Origin: Bradyrhizobium guangdongense
Lineage (GTDB): Bacteria > Pseudomonadota > Alphaproteobacteria > Rhizobiales > Xanthobacteraceae
NCBI RefSeq assembly: GCF_004114975.1
Contig: NZ_CP030052.1
Span: 496,001 to 560,000 of the forward strand
Reading direction: 5' to 3'
Length of the DNA: 64,000 nt
Position 1 is the first letter of the stretch; the number at the start of each line of letters is the position of its first letter. The notes under the pieces were generated by a model. It saw only the letters and a program-made list of their open reading frames with translations, searched no databases and had not been told where the DNA came from. Positions 44,284-53,581 of the stretch are shown one piece after another. Made by a program: the position numbers and the translations under genes.

Positions 44284-44463
44284 ATGTCTGGAGCCAACAA
44301 CGAACAGCTTCGTCCGCCGCCGAGCTGGGACAAATTCGAGGAAATCTGCGCGGATCATTTTTCGCGCATCTGCAAGGACAACCAACACGACCGTGCCGGG
44401 CAAGGCAACTCGGCGTCGATGACTACGGCAAGGATAGCGGAGCTGATGCGAGATGAAGCGTGA
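44284..44463 (+). pseudogene. Remnant of a restriction-endonuclease-like N-terminus
   Basis: A 59-codon frame reads MSGANNEQLRPPPSWDKFEE and continues ICADHFSRICKDNQ, close to the N-terminus of a family of restriction-like NTPase or endonuclease proteins that I recall as beginning WDKFEDICADLF. After a one-base shift QLGVDDYGKDSGADAR continues the family, which then breaks off. I take it as a short remnant of a defence-type gene. The family identity is tentative. Confidence 0.45.
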
Positions 44464-45075
44464 GTTGACCTCCGAGATCGTCACGCGCGTTGTCAAGGAG
44501 GTGCGAAGCACTAATGTTGTTGCTGGTCCCAGCCCTGCGCAGGCACCGACCGGTCGGTCTGATCCACTGGACAACGGCTGACGGAAGCGCTCGAGCGCGA
44601 CTACGCTGCGCGTTGCGAACCCCTTCTCCAGCAATCGGTCTTTCCCGAACTCCACAAACGAGACGAGCTCCCGCCGCTCCTTCCGATTTGCTGGAAACGA
44701 AAGGCAGGCCGCGTACGCTTCTCCCGGCACAGACGCTCGCGTCCGTGAATCAGTCGCAGAGATCCAGGCTTCGCCATCGTCTCCGGATCTCTCGCGAAAT
44801 ACGGCCTTGCTGACTTTGTCGCGTGACAGATTGGCCCTCCCAGGCTTGTCACCGTACGCATCAAGACTCTGGAGAAGAGGCTGCTTAGATGGGCACGGAA
44901 CGGGAGGAACTCTTCTCACACGATGATCAAGAAGGGGGCGTCGGGCACGCCGCCGCCGCAGCAGGCAGCCGCGGGCGGAGGACTAATGCTCCCTTAAAGC
45001 TGGATTGCCCAAACGGTAATTCGGCTGTCACCCCATAGTCGCTAATCCTACCAAATCCTGAATTTGGAGGAGCGG
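44464..45075. other. Gap before the hyu operon
   Basis: About 610 bases. The first part may continue the decayed gene at 44284 (KRELTSEIVTRVVKEVRS reads in one frame). A minus-strand open frame across 44158-44919 has no family features. The last hundred bases should hold the hyu promoter. Confidence 0.35.
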
Positions 45076-47139
45076 ATGCGTTTAGGCGCCGATATTGGGG
45101 GAACTTTCACAGATATCGTCCTGGTCGACGATGAGACCGGTTTATTTCGGCTCGGTAAGGTCCTGACAACTCCAGATCAGCCTGACAATGGCGTAATCAA
45201 TGGAATTAAGCAGGTCATCAACGGTGATGCAGGCCAAGTTTCGCATGTTGTGCATGGGACGACGCTTTTCACCAACGCGCTGATCGAGAGAAAGGGGGCG
45301 CTGACCGCTCTCGTCACGACCCGCGGATTCCGCGATGCCGTCGAAATTGCGCGCGAGCACCGCTACGACATGTACGACCTTCGGCTGCGTCGTCCCGCCC
45401 CGATTGCCCGGCGGCGTCACCGGTTTGAGATTGCCGAGCGAATTCTGTCGGATGGAACAATCCGCCAGGCCCCCAACGAAGACGACGTCGCGCGCATCGC
45501 CGAGGAGATGCGCAGAATAGGCATCGAAGCGGTTGCCGTCAGTCTCATCAACGCCTACGTTTGTCCGGATCACGAGCGCATCGTTGGCCGCATCCTACGG
45601 GAAAAGCTCCCCGGCGTTGCGATAACTCTCTCCAGCGACATCTCCCCGGAAATCAGGGAATTCGAGCGTTCGACGACGGCGCTCTGCAATGTCTATGTCA
45701 AGAGCATCGCCGAGAAATATCTGACGCGGCTCGAAGCGCGTACGCGCGACGAGCTCAGCGATGCAGCCGGTCTTTATGTGATGCAATCGAATGGCGGTCT
45801 GCTCACCGCCAGCCAAGCCATCGAAGCGCCGATCCGTCTTGTTGAGTCGGGACCTGCGGCCGGCGCGTTGGCTGCGGCACATTATGCCAAGTCACTCGGA
45901 CTTTCAGACGTGCTCTCTTTTGACATGGGCGGCACCACCGCCAAGGCCTGCCTCATCGTCGATGGCGAGCCTCTGCTGGCCCCGGAATTCGAGGTCGATC
46001 GGCAATATCAGTTCAAGAAAGGCAGCGGTCTCCCAGTCAAGGTGCCCGTCATCGAAATGATCGAGATCGGCACGGGCGGCGGTTCGATCGCGCAGATCGA
46101 TGCACTCGGCCGCCTCAAGGTCGGGCCGCATAGCGCCGGATCCGTGCCAGGACCTGCCTGCTACGGGGCGGGCGGGGAACGACCAACGGTCACTGATGCC
46201 GATCTGCTGCTCGGTTACCTCAATGCAGGCTTCTTCCTCGGCGGAGATATGAAGCTCGACAAGACCGCCGCAGAACGTGCCATTAACGAACAAGTCGGGG
46301 CCTCGCTTGATCTCGACACGATAGCCGCAGCCTGGGGAATCCATCAACTGGCAAACGAAGCAATGGCTTCTGCTGCACGCATCCACGCCATCGAGCGGGG
46401 GCGCACCATTTCCCAGTTTCCGATGTTTGCGTTTGGTGGCGCGGGGCCGGTTCACGCCTACGGCGTCGCGCGCGTCCTGAAGTTGCCGAAGATCATCTAT
46501 CCGTTCGGTGCGGGCGTCATGTCGGCCGTCGGCTTCCTCACCGCGCCACTGGCATTTGACTTTGTGCGATCAAGCCCGGCACGGCTGGAACAACTGGATT
46601 GGGGCGCAGTCAATCGGTCTCTCAAAGAAATGGAGGAGGAGGGGCGAAGCCGTCTTGCTCATTCAATGGGTGATCGAGAGGTCTCGTTCCGTCGCTGGGC
46701 CGATATGCGCTACCGCAAGCAAGGCTTTGACATCCGTGTGCCGATTCCCTCCGGTAAACTTGGGCCAGACAGCATCGCGGAAATCACCGCTTCGTTCGAG
46801 CGGGTCTACACCGAACTCTACGGACATACCGTACCCAACACGCCAATCGACGTGATGTCATGGCGAGTGGTCGCATCGGGGCCCAAGCCTGACTTCAAGC
46901 TACCGGTCAATACGTCGAAGTCCGACGGTCCACTCAAGGGCTCCAGAAAGATCTACGTCCCTGACGCAGGACTCATCGACGTGCCGGTCTACGACCGTTA
47001 TCGCCTTGGAGCCGGTGATCGCCTGCAGGGGCCAGCCATCATCGAAGAACGTGAATCGACCGTTGTTATCAACGGACCCGGCGAAATTAGCGTCGATCAG
47101 AACCGTAATCTCATTGTCGATCTCGAGGTGGCCCGATGA
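45076..47139 (+). CDS. hyuA: Hydantoinase/oxoprolinase-type subunit A (HyuA)
   Basis: A 687-residue ATP-dependent hydrolase or carboxylase subunit of the HyuA/oxoprolinase family. The ASKHA nucleotide-binding motif LGADIGGTFTDIVLV is at the N-terminus. Other family stretches are VVHGTTLFTNALIERKGA, LSFDMGGTTAKACLI, GTGGGSIA, GPACYGAGGERPTVTDADLLLGYL and FGGAGPVHAYGVAR. The ATG at 45076 has ggagga upstream; a TTG at 45064 is the alternative. It needs subunit B, encoded next with an ATGA overlap. Substrates of this family include hydantoins, 5-oxoproline and ketones. Confidence 0.92.
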   Translation: MRLGADIGGTFTDIVLVDDETGLFRLGKVLTTPDQPDNGVINGIKQVINGDAGQVSHVVHGTTLFTNALIERKGALTALVTTRGFRDAVEIAREHRYDMYDLRLRRPAPIARRRHRFEIAERILSDGTIRQAPNEDDVARIAEEMRRIGIEAVAVSLINAYVCPDHERIVGRILREKLPGVAITLSSDISPEIREFERSTTALCNVYVKSIAEKYLTRLEARTRDELSDAAGLYVMQSNGGLLTASQAIEAPIRLVESGPAAGALAAAHYAKSLGLSDVLSFDMGGTTAKACLIVDGEPLLAPEFEVDRQYQFKKGSGLPVKVPVIEMIEIGTGGGSIAQIDALGRLKVGPHSAGSVPGPACYGAGGERPTVTDADLLLGYLNAGFFLGGDMKLDKTAAERAINEQVGASLDLDTIAAAWGIHQLANEAMASAARIHAIERGRTISQFPMFAFGGAGPVHAYGVARVLKLPKIIYPFGAGVMSAVGFLTAPLAFDFVRSSPARLEQLDWGAVNRSLKEMEEEGRSRLAHSMGDREVSFRRWADMRYRKQGFDIRVPIPSGKLGPDSIAEITASFERVYTELYGHTVPNTPIDVMSWRVVASGPKPDFKLPVNTSKSDGPLKGSRKIYVPDAGLIDVPVYDRYRLGAGDRLQGPAIIEERESTVVINGPGEISVDQNRNLIVDLEVAR

Positions 47140-48797
47140 GCGCCAAGGAACTGGACCCCATTACGCTCGATATCATGTGGGGGCGGCTCATTGCCGCCGT
47201 GAACGAGCAGGCCGCGGCCCTGATGCGTTCGTCCTTTACGTCCATCGTCCGGGACGCCGAAGACCTTTCTGCGTGCGTGTTCGATCGCCGCGGCCGGATG
47301 GTGGCCCAATCGGTCACGGGCTCGCCGGGGCACATCAATTCCATGGCGACAGGAATGGAACACATCTTGAAGACGTTTCCGCTGGATACGCTCCAGCCCG
47401 GGGACGTCATCATCACGAATGATCCTTGGATTACGGTCTCTCAGCTTCACGACATCACGATTGCAACGCCCGTATTCCACAATGGGCGAGTCGTTGCGCT
47501 TTTTGCAAACTGCTGTCACGCGCTCGATATCGGCGGCAGGGGGCTGTCGTGTGATGCCCGCTCCGTCTATGAGGAGGGTCTCTTCATCCCGATCATGAAG
47601 TTGCATTCGAAAGGAGAACCCGTCGAAGCCGTTTATCGGCTGATCGCGGCCAACGTGCGGACCCCCGATGAAGTGATTGGCGATATTCATGCACAGATCA
47701 CCGCGAACGAAGTCGGAGCAAAGCAGCTCAAGTCTTTCCTCGAAGAGTTCGATCTTGCGGATATCGAAGGGGTGGCAGACGCCATCGTCGCGCGCACCGA
47801 AAGGGCGATGAGAGCCGCCATTACGGCTCTGCCCAACGGATCGCATCCGTTCAAGATCACCATTGACGGGTTCGACAAGCCGATCGAGATTCAGGCCAAG
47901 GTCACTATCAAGGACGATGAGGTCATCGTCGACTATGAAGGGTCTTCCTCAACGGTTGATCTCGGTATCAACGTCGGTTTCAATTATACCGTTGCTTACA
48001 CCACCTATGGCGTGAAGTGCGCAATTGCGCCAGACGTGCCCAATAACGCCGGTTCGTTCACGCCGATACGCACGATCGCCGCCGTCGGGTCAATCCTCAA
48101 CGCTCAGCATCCTGCTGCCGTCGCTGGCCGTCATACGGTCGGTCACTTCCTCCCTTCAGCCATCATGGGCGCGTTGTCAGGTATCCTGCCGGATAAGGTG
48201 ATGGCACCCGGCGCCGACAGTCTCTGGAATACGCATATCAGCGGCTTCGATAAGCGCGACAATCAGTTCTTCTCGTACACTTGGTTCTCTACCGGCGGAA
48301 CTGGCGCCCTCAAGGGACTCGATGGCCTCTCGGCCACCTCCTATCCAAGCGGTGTCGCCGGTGTGCCCGTGGAAATCATCGAAGCTTTGACGCCTCTGGT
48401 CGTACGGCAAAGAGCGCTTCGACCTGACTCCGGCGGAGCCGGCGAACATCGTGGTGGCTTGGGCCAGACAATGGAAGTCGAGGTTCTGACCGAGAAGCCC
48501 TATCTCTTCTCAGGCATGTACGATCGATGTCACTATCCAGCACCAGGTTTGTACGATGGCAAATCCGGCGCGACCGGTTCGATCGCCAGTTCGAATGGCG
48601 AGGAGGTCCGCCCCAAGCTGAGCCGCATGTTGCCGCCAGATACGGTTTTAACGCTCTCGCTACCCGGCGGCGGCGGATTCGGTGACGTTAAACGTCGGGA
48701 CCGGGAGGCGATCCTCAACGACGTGCTGGACGGTTACGTAACGCCGGAGGCGGCGAAACGTGACTACGGCTTTGAATACACTCCTCCTCACAAGTAG
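47136..48797 (+). CDS. hyuB: Hydantoinase/oxoprolinase-type subunit B (HyuB)
   Basis: A 553-residue HyuB-family subunit. Typical stretches are LDPITLDIMWGRLIAAVNEQAAALMRSSFTSIVRDAEDLSACVFD, DTLQPGDVIITNDPW, RPDSGGAGEHRGGLGQ and LSLPGGGGFGDVKRRD. It works as a complex with HyuA. Its start overlaps the hyuA stop by four bases. The exact substrate cannot be read from sequence. Confidence 0.92.
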   Translation: MSAKELDPITLDIMWGRLIAAVNEQAAALMRSSFTSIVRDAEDLSACVFDRRGRMVAQSVTGSPGHINSMATGMEHILKTFPLDTLQPGDVIITNDPWITVSQLHDITIATPVFHNGRVVALFANCCHALDIGGRGLSCDARSVYEEGLFIPIMKLHSKGEPVEAVYRLIAANVRTPDEVIGDIHAQITANEVGAKQLKSFLEEFDLADIEGVADAIVARTERAMRAAITALPNGSHPFKITIDGFDKPIEIQAKVTIKDDEVIVDYEGSSSTVDLGINVGFNYTVAYTTYGVKCAIAPDVPNNAGSFTPIRTIAAVGSILNAQHPAAVAGRHTVGHFLPSAIMGALSGILPDKVMAPGADSLWNTHISGFDKRDNQFFSYTWFSTGGTGALKGLDGLSATSYPSGVAGVPVEIIEALTPLVVRQRALRPDSGGAGEHRGGLGQTMEVEVLTEKPYLFSGMYDRCHYPAPGLYDGKSGATGSIASSNGEEVRPKLSRMLPPDTVLTLSLPGGGGFGDVKRRDREAILNDVLDGYVTPEAAKRDYGFEYTPPHK

Positions 48798-48811
48798 CAA
48801 CGGAGCGCTTG

Positions 48812-49171
48812 ATGCCGATCCAATCCCGCTTTGTCCTGATTGCTTCAATGGACGTCGATCCTGCGCACGAAGATCTCTTCAACGAGGTGTACGATGGGGA
48901 ACATGTCCCGCATCTCCTGAAAGTGCCAGGGGTTCACAGCGTTACGCGCGTCAAAGGAGTTCCCTTCGCGTTCGCCATTGCCAACGGCATCAAGGATATG
49001 CCGGCGCCCAAGCCGATCTATACGGCCATTTATGAGATTGACCATCCGGACGTCTTGAAGAGCGCCGAATGGGCAAAGGCAGTCGAGGCGGGCAGATGGG
49101 CAAGCGAAGTGAGGCCGCATACCCGCAATAGGCACCACGCTGTCTATCAGAGGCAATCCACTAGCCCATAG
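48812..49171 (+). CDS. Small EthD-like/dimeric ferredoxin-fold protein
   Basis: A 119-residue protein with pattern MDVDPAHEDLFNEVYDGEHVPHLLKVPGVHSVTR, similar to EthD and related dimeric alpha-beta barrel proteins. These bind small substrates or help enzymes in catabolic operons. It lies 14 bases after hyuB and so belongs to the same operon. The ATG at 48812 is preferred to a TTG three bases earlier. Its function is unknown. Confidence 0.7.
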   Translation: MPIQSRFVLIASMDVDPAHEDLFNEVYDGEHVPHLLKVPGVHSVTRVKGVPFAFAIANGIKDMPAPKPIYTAIYEIDHPDVLKSAEWAKAVEAGRWASEVRPHTRNRHHAVYQRQSTSP

Positions 49172-49254
49172 AGCACAATCACCAATCAAACGTCGTGACG
49201 CTTGCCGGGGCGCCAACGACGGGCAGATCAAATGATAACGCGCAGGAGATAGGG

Positions 49255-50580
49255 ATGACGACAAGCGCAGAGACGACATTGACGCCGCAGCTCGACACTG
49301 TCGGCCCAAGCACGGCAGGAAAGATGACGCGGCTTGCACTCGCCAGCATGGTGGGTACCTCGCTGGAATGGTACGAGTTCGTAATCTACAATTCCATGGC
49401 AGCTCTGATCTTCAATAAGCTCTTTTTCCCGTCATTTGATCCGATTGTCGGTACAATTCTTGCGTTTTCGACTTATGCCGTAGGTTACATCTCGCGTCCC
49501 ATCGGCGGAATTATCTTCGGTCGCCTCGGAGATAAGGTCGGGCGTCGTGCCGTCCTCGTCTATACGCTCGCTTTGATGGGCATTTCTACCCTGGCGATGG
49601 GCTTGCTGCCTACGTACGGGAGCATCGGAATCGCCGCGCCCCTGCTGCTCGTTAGTCTCAGGACCATTCAGGGCATCGCGCTCGGTGGCGAGTGGGCTGG
49701 CGCCATCCTTCTTTCCGTGGAGCATGGCAAGCCACAAAATCGCGGGCTCAATGCGTCGTGGACGCAAGTCGGCCCCTCTGCCGGTACTCTTCTCGCCGCA
49801 GGGGCCATCGCCGTCACGACGACGCTGCTGAATGAGGCCGATTTCCTGTCCTGGGGCTGGCGCCTTCCGTTTCTGGCCAGCACCGTGCTGGTGTTCTTCG
49901 GATTCTGGATCCGCTGGAGCGTTGAGGAAACACCCCACTTCCATCAGCTGCAGGCCGGCCATGCGACGACCAAGGCGCCGGTTGCCGAGGTCCTGAGGGA
50001 CCATTGGCGCAACCTGTTAGTGGCCGGTAGCGTTCGAATCGGTTCGGACGTGGTGTATGGACTGCTTGCCGTATTCACCTTGACGTATGTCACTCAGAAG
50101 CTGGGTTTGAGCCGCACATTGGCCCTGACCGCTGTTCTGATCGGCGCCGGCGTGCATGCCATATCCGTTCCCCTGCTTGCGGCGCTCTCTGACCGGATTG
50201 GTCGACGCACTGTCTATGGGCTCGGTGCTCTGGCATCTATCATCGGCAGCTTCCTCCTGTTCGGCTTGTTCGATACAAAATCACCAGCCATCATCATTGC
50301 CGCAGTTTCAGTCGGCATGGTGTTTCAAGCCGCGATGTTTGGTCCGCAAGGTGCTTTCGTCACTGAGCAGTTTCCAACACGTGTGCGATACACGGGGTCC
50401 TCGCTCGCCTACACCTTCGCAGGTGTCCTCGGTGGCGGTTTTGCCCCGCTGATCTTCGCCACCTTGTTGAGAGAGTATCCCGACACGTATGCGATTCCAG
50501 CCTACGTGACCGGAGCCCTCGTCATCACGCTCATTGCTTTGTTGGCAGCAACGGAAAAAGCCGGCCGCGAGATCGATTAG
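49255..50580 (+). CDS. MFS transporter of the metabolite:H+ symporter (MHS) family
   Basis: A 441-residue transporter. Typical MHS stretches are SMVGTSLEWYEFVIYNSMAALIFNKLFFP, RPIGGIIFGRLGDKVGRR, LRTIQGIALGGEWAGAILLSVEH and FVTEQFPTRVRYTGSSLAY, with about twelve hydrophobic segments. The ATG at 49255 follows aggagat. Related carriers take up dicarboxylates, shikimate or betaines. As part of the hyu operon it probably imports the operon's substrate. Confidence 0.88.
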   Translation: MTTSAETTLTPQLDTVGPSTAGKMTRLALASMVGTSLEWYEFVIYNSMAALIFNKLFFPSFDPIVGTILAFSTYAVGYISRPIGGIIFGRLGDKVGRRAVLVYTLALMGISTLAMGLLPTYGSIGIAAPLLLVSLRTIQGIALGGEWAGAILLSVEHGKPQNRGLNASWTQVGPSAGTLLAAGAIAVTTTLLNEADFLSWGWRLPFLASTVLVFFGFWIRWSVEETPHFHQLQAGHATTKAPVAEVLRDHWRNLLVAGSVRIGSDVVYGLLAVFTLTYVTQKLGLSRTLALTAVLIGAGVHAISVPLLAALSDRIGRRTVYGLGALASIIGSFLLFGLFDTKSPAIIIAAVSVGMVFQAAMFGPQGAFVTEQFPTRVRYTGSSLAYTFAGVLGGGFAPLIFATLLREYPDTYAIPAYVTGALVITLIALLAATEKAGREID

Positions 50581-50595
50581 CCACCTTGTGCGATT

Positions 50596-50624
50596 TGGCG
50601 CCGCACATTTGCGATGCGGCGCCA
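50596..50624 (+). other. Intercistronic hairpin between MFS and RraA genes
   Basis: GGCGCCGCA (50597-50605) pairs perfectly with TGCGGCGCC (50615-50623), loop of nine bases. There is no T tract, so it is more likely an mRNA-processing or stabilising structure than a terminator. Confidence 0.5.
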
Positions 50625-50651
50625 GATCGCCGGATTGACCGGATGTGAACC

Positions 50652-51287
50652 ATGAACGTCAAAACCGCGCTTGCCAGCGTGCCAAAGCCGCCTTCCGCTC
50701 TCATTGAAGCCTTCAAAGATGCCCCCACTTCGGTCATCTCGGACAATCTCGACCGATTGGCGGGTGCTGTTGGCTTGAGGCCATTCCATCGTTCCGGACG
50801 GTTGGTCGGAACGGCTTTCACCGTGCGGACGCGTCCTGGAGACAACCTCGCAATTCACAAGGCGCTTGAACTGGTCGGCCCCGGGGATGTCATCGTCGTG
50901 GACGGAGGCGGCGACGAGACGCGGGCACTGGTGGGTGAGATCATGAAGAATATCGCAGAAGAGAGGGGAGCTGCCGGCTATGTAATCGACGGCGCCATCC
51001 GAGACGTCGCGGCCTTCAGCGGTTCGGATTTCCCCTGCTTTGCCCGCGCAGTGACCCACCGCGGCCCCTATAAAAGTGGCCCAGGCTGCATCAACGTGCC
51101 AGTGTCGATCGGTGGGTCACCGATCGCCCCTGGCGACATCGTCGTTGGCGATGAGGATGGCGTTGTATCCTTTCCGGCCGCGATGGCAGATTCCCTGATT
51201 GAGGCTGTTCGTGCCCAGATCGCGCGCGAAGAGGAGACCATGAAGGCTATTCGCGAGGGGCGTTACGAGGGCTCTTACGGACGGTAG
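50652..51287 (+). CDS. RraA-family protein (aldolase-like)
   Basis: A 211-residue RraA-like protein. Family stretches are SVISDNLDRLAGAVGL, HKALELVGPGDVIVVDGGG, GAAGYVIDGAIRDVAAF and IAPGDIVVGDEDGVVSFP. It contains the GGG/GxxxD segments and the conserved Arg-Asp (IRD) that in HMG/CHA aldolases bind substrate and metal. In catabolic operons this family acts as class II pyruvate aldolases; RraA itself inhibits RNase E. An aldolase or decarboxylase role is favoured by context. Confidence 0.85.
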   Translation: MNVKTALASVPKPPSALIEAFKDAPTSVISDNLDRLAGAVGLRPFHRSGRLVGTAFTVRTRPGDNLAIHKALELVGPGDVIVVDGGGDETRALVGEIMKNIAEERGAAGYVIDGAIRDVAAFSGSDFPCFARAVTHRGPYKSGPGCINVPVSIGGSPIAPGDIVVGDEDGVVSFPAAMADSLIEAVRAQIAREEETMKAIREGRYEGSYGR

Positions 51288-51308
51288 TAACCAGAACCAG
51301 AGGACGAC

Positions 51309-51683
51309 ATGACTGACCAGAAAAAGGAATTTCACAATCTTGATACACCGGATGACGGCTTGCTTCGCGAGCTGGCGCCCGGACTCACCACGCGCATCTT
51401 TTCGGGCGAACACGCGATGCTCTCGGTGGTGAGCTTCGCACCGCACGCCGAAGGCGTGCTCCATCATCATCCTGAGGAACAATGGGGCGTGCTGCTGGAC
51501 GGCACTGCCATTAGGATTCAGGGAGGGGAGGAGATCCCTGTGCGCAAGGGCGACTTCTGGCGTACGCCCGGCAACGTCCCTCACACCATGCGAGCTGGTC
51601 CCGAGGGCGCCCGTGTGCTCGACATCTTCAGCCCACCCCGGCCCGAATATAAGAAGCCGGGATCCGGGTTCGGACAGACTTAG
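51309..51683 (+). CDS. Small cupin-domain protein
   Basis: A 124-residue single-domain cupin. The metal-binding motif includes HHHPEEQWGVLLDG and, further on, KGDFWRTPGNVPHTMRAGPEG, giving several His and one Glu as ligands. Such cupins serve as isomerases, dioxygenases or substrate sensors. It lies 21 bases after the RraA-like gene, so it is in the same operon. Function cannot be specified. Confidence 0.8.
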   Translation: MTDQKKEFHNLDTPDDGLLRELAPGLTTRIFSGEHAMLSVVSFAPHAEGVLHHHPEEQWGVLLDGTAIRIQGGEEIPVRKGDFWRTPGNVPHTMRAGPEGARVLDIFSPPRPEYKKPGSGFGQT

Positions 51684-51691
51684 CCAGTGGC

Positions 51692-51719
51692 CTGGCTCTT
51701 GCTGCAAAGCGAGAGCCAG
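51692..51719 (+). terminator. Hairpin after cupin gene, possible partial terminator
   Basis: CTGGCTCTTGC (51692-51702) pairs with GCGAGAGCCAG (51709-51719), loop tgcaaa, with one wobble. The T run after it is short, so it may only attenuate transcription into the hydrolase gene. Confidence 0.5.
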
Positions 51720-51750
51720 CTTTGCCCGTTAACGCTTCAAAGGGAAAGCC

Positions 51751-52560
51751 GTGCCGGAAAACCGTGAACTGGCCTTGGTTCGGTTGCCGTCACAAGTTGA
51801 TGGCGTCGAATTGAACCTGTCAGCGATTCATCGCGCCGGAAAAGCGGCGCCAATCGTCTTCCTGCACGGCTTCGGATCTACCAAAGAAGACTACGCTGAC
51901 ATCGTGCGCCACGAAGCTCTCGCGGCGCATCCGTTTCTCGCCTATGACGCACCGGGTTGCGGAGAGACGTATTGCGCGGATCTATCAGACATTTCAATTC
52001 CGTTCTTGTTAAAGACTGCGCAGCGCGTAATCGAGCATTTTAAGCTCGACCGATTTCATCTCGTTGGCCACTCCATGGGTGGTCTGACGGCACTTCTGCT
52101 CGCGCACAAGTATCCCCAACACGTACTCAGCTTCGTCAATATCGAGGGAAACATTGCGCCCGAGGACTGCTTCCTCAGCAGGCAGATCTTGCAATTTCCG
52201 GAGCAGAACGTGGAGCGGTTCTTCGCCGATTTTATCGACCGAACCCGGCATATGCCAGCCTATGCCAGCGCGCTCTACGCTTCCAGTCTTCATCACAAAG
52301 TGAGGGCGGCTGCGGTACCTGGAATATTCCGCTCGATGGTCGATCTGTCGGACAGTGGAAAGTTGATGCAAAAGTTTATCGGCCTTCGCTGCCCGAAGAT
52401 GTTCATGTACGGCGAACAGAATGCGACGTTATCCTATCTCGGCCTGCTTCGCACAAATGGCGTACGCCTTACCGAGATTCCGGCGTGCGGCCATTTCCCG
52501 ATGTATTCCAATCCGATCGCCATGTGGACGCAAATTGCAGCGTTCCTGGCTGACGTTTAG
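51751..52560 (+). CDS. Alpha/beta hydrolase
   Basis: A 269-residue alpha/beta hydrolase. The nucleophile elbow is GHSMGG, the oxyanion HGFG lies at FLHGFGSTKED, and the catalytic His is probably in ACGHFPMYSNP. It starts with GTG. It is the last gene of the hyu operon and may hydrolyse an ester, lactone or C-C bond in the same pathway. Substrate unknown. Confidence 0.87.
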   Translation: MPENRELALVRLPSQVDGVELNLSAIHRAGKAAPIVFLHGFGSTKEDYADIVRHEALAAHPFLAYDAPGCGETYCADLSDISIPFLLKTAQRVIEHFKLDRFHLVGHSMGGLTALLLAHKYPQHVLSFVNIEGNIAPEDCFLSRQILQFPEQNVERFFADFIDRTRHMPAYASALYASSLHHKVRAAAVPGIFRSMVDLSDSGKLMQKFIGLRCPKMFMYGEQNATLSYLGLLRTNGVRLTEIPACGHFPMYSNPIAMWTQIAAFLADV

Positions 52561-52633
52561 AGGTCCCGGCGATCGCTAAAGCGCTCACCGAGGCTGTGCG
52601 CAATGAGGCCTTCGGCGGCTGAACGCGGGGTTG

Positions 52634-53581
52634 CTATTCGAGTGGATTCATCAGCAAGATCGTAATGAGCAAAGGAAGCGTCACTGCCGACAAAAGCGTG
52701 CCTAAAGCAACCGCAGCAGACGTTGAGTTCGCCAGCAATTTGTACTGCGTGGCGAACAGGTACGCATTGGCCCCTGCCGGCATGGCCGCAAATAGAACGA
52801 TGACGTCGCCAACCAAGGGCGGCAGATGTAGAACGGGAAAGGCCAGCGTCCAGGCAACAAGGGGCATGATGATGAGCTTCAGAAAGCACATGACCGCGAG
52901 GCTCAGTGCTTCTCCGCGGAGTTCGAATCGCATAAGGCCGACCCCCAGCGCGATCAGAGCTGCCGGAGACCCGGCTTGAGCGAGTTGCTCGCAAGTCCGA
53001 TCTACCAGCGAATTCAGTCCTGCCCCGGTCATTCGCCAAAAGAAGCCAGCTGCAATCGCGATTATGATCGGATTGCGCAAAAGATCTAACAGGAGGCGAA
53101 GCACAAGTGCCCAAATCGAGGCGCCATCTTTCCGCTCGATCCAGGCGATCTGAAGTGTTCCGCTGAGCCATAACAACGGTGTGTTAATGGCAAGGATCAG
53201 CGCCATTGGCCCCGCCGCCTTCGGACCGAACGCCGTGAGCGCGAGCGGAATACCGAGCATCGCTATGTTGCCGTACACAGCGCTCGTGGCTGCGACAACG
53301 CCGGCCGCGGGCGTCACGCGAAGCAGGCGTGCCGACAGAGCTAGAGCGGCGATCCAGGTGAGGGCGACAGCGCCATAGTAGGCGCCCCATGCCAGCAAAG
53401 GATTCATAGCAGGAAATTGCGAGATGACGATGGTCCGGAAGAGAAGCGCTGGTATTGCAATCGAGAATGCGAACTCGGAAATGCCCTTCTGCGCACCTTC
53501 TGAAACCAGTCCGCTAACAGCTGCGGCGTAGCCCACAGCAATGAGCCCAAAGGTCGGAGCAACGATCGCAAGTACATTCAT
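52634..53581 (-). CDS. AEC-family transporter (auxin efflux carrier type)
   Basis: A 315-residue membrane protein with about ten hydrophobic segments, of the AEC (auxin efflux carrier/malonate permease MdcF-like) family. Typical stretches are APTFGLIAVGYAA, MLGIPLALTAFG and ILFAAMPAGANAYLFATQY-like sequence near the C-terminus. It converges with the hyu operon. It probably transports a carboxylate; direction unknown. Confidence 0.85.
   Translation of the reverse strand: MNVLAIVAPTFGLIAVGYAAAVSGLVSEGAQKGISEFAFSIAIPALLFRTIVISQFPAMNPLLAWGAYYGAVALTWIAALALSARLLRVTPAAGVVAATSAVYGNIAMLGIPLALTAFGPKAAGPMALILAINTPLLWLSGTLQIAWIERKDGASIWALVLRLLLDLLRNPIIIAIAAGFFWRMTGAGLNSLVDRTCEQLAQAGSPAALIALGVGLMRFELRGEALSLAVMCFLKLIIMPLVAWTLAFPVLHLPPLVGDVIVLFAAMPAGANAYLFATQYKLLANSTSAAVALGTLLSAVTLPLLITILLMNPLE

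Noticed and set aside
44158..44919. Minus-strand open frame of 253 codons before the hyu operon
   Set aside because: No recognisable domain and no ribosome site; the plus strand holds fragments of a known-looking family, so the frame is probably chance.
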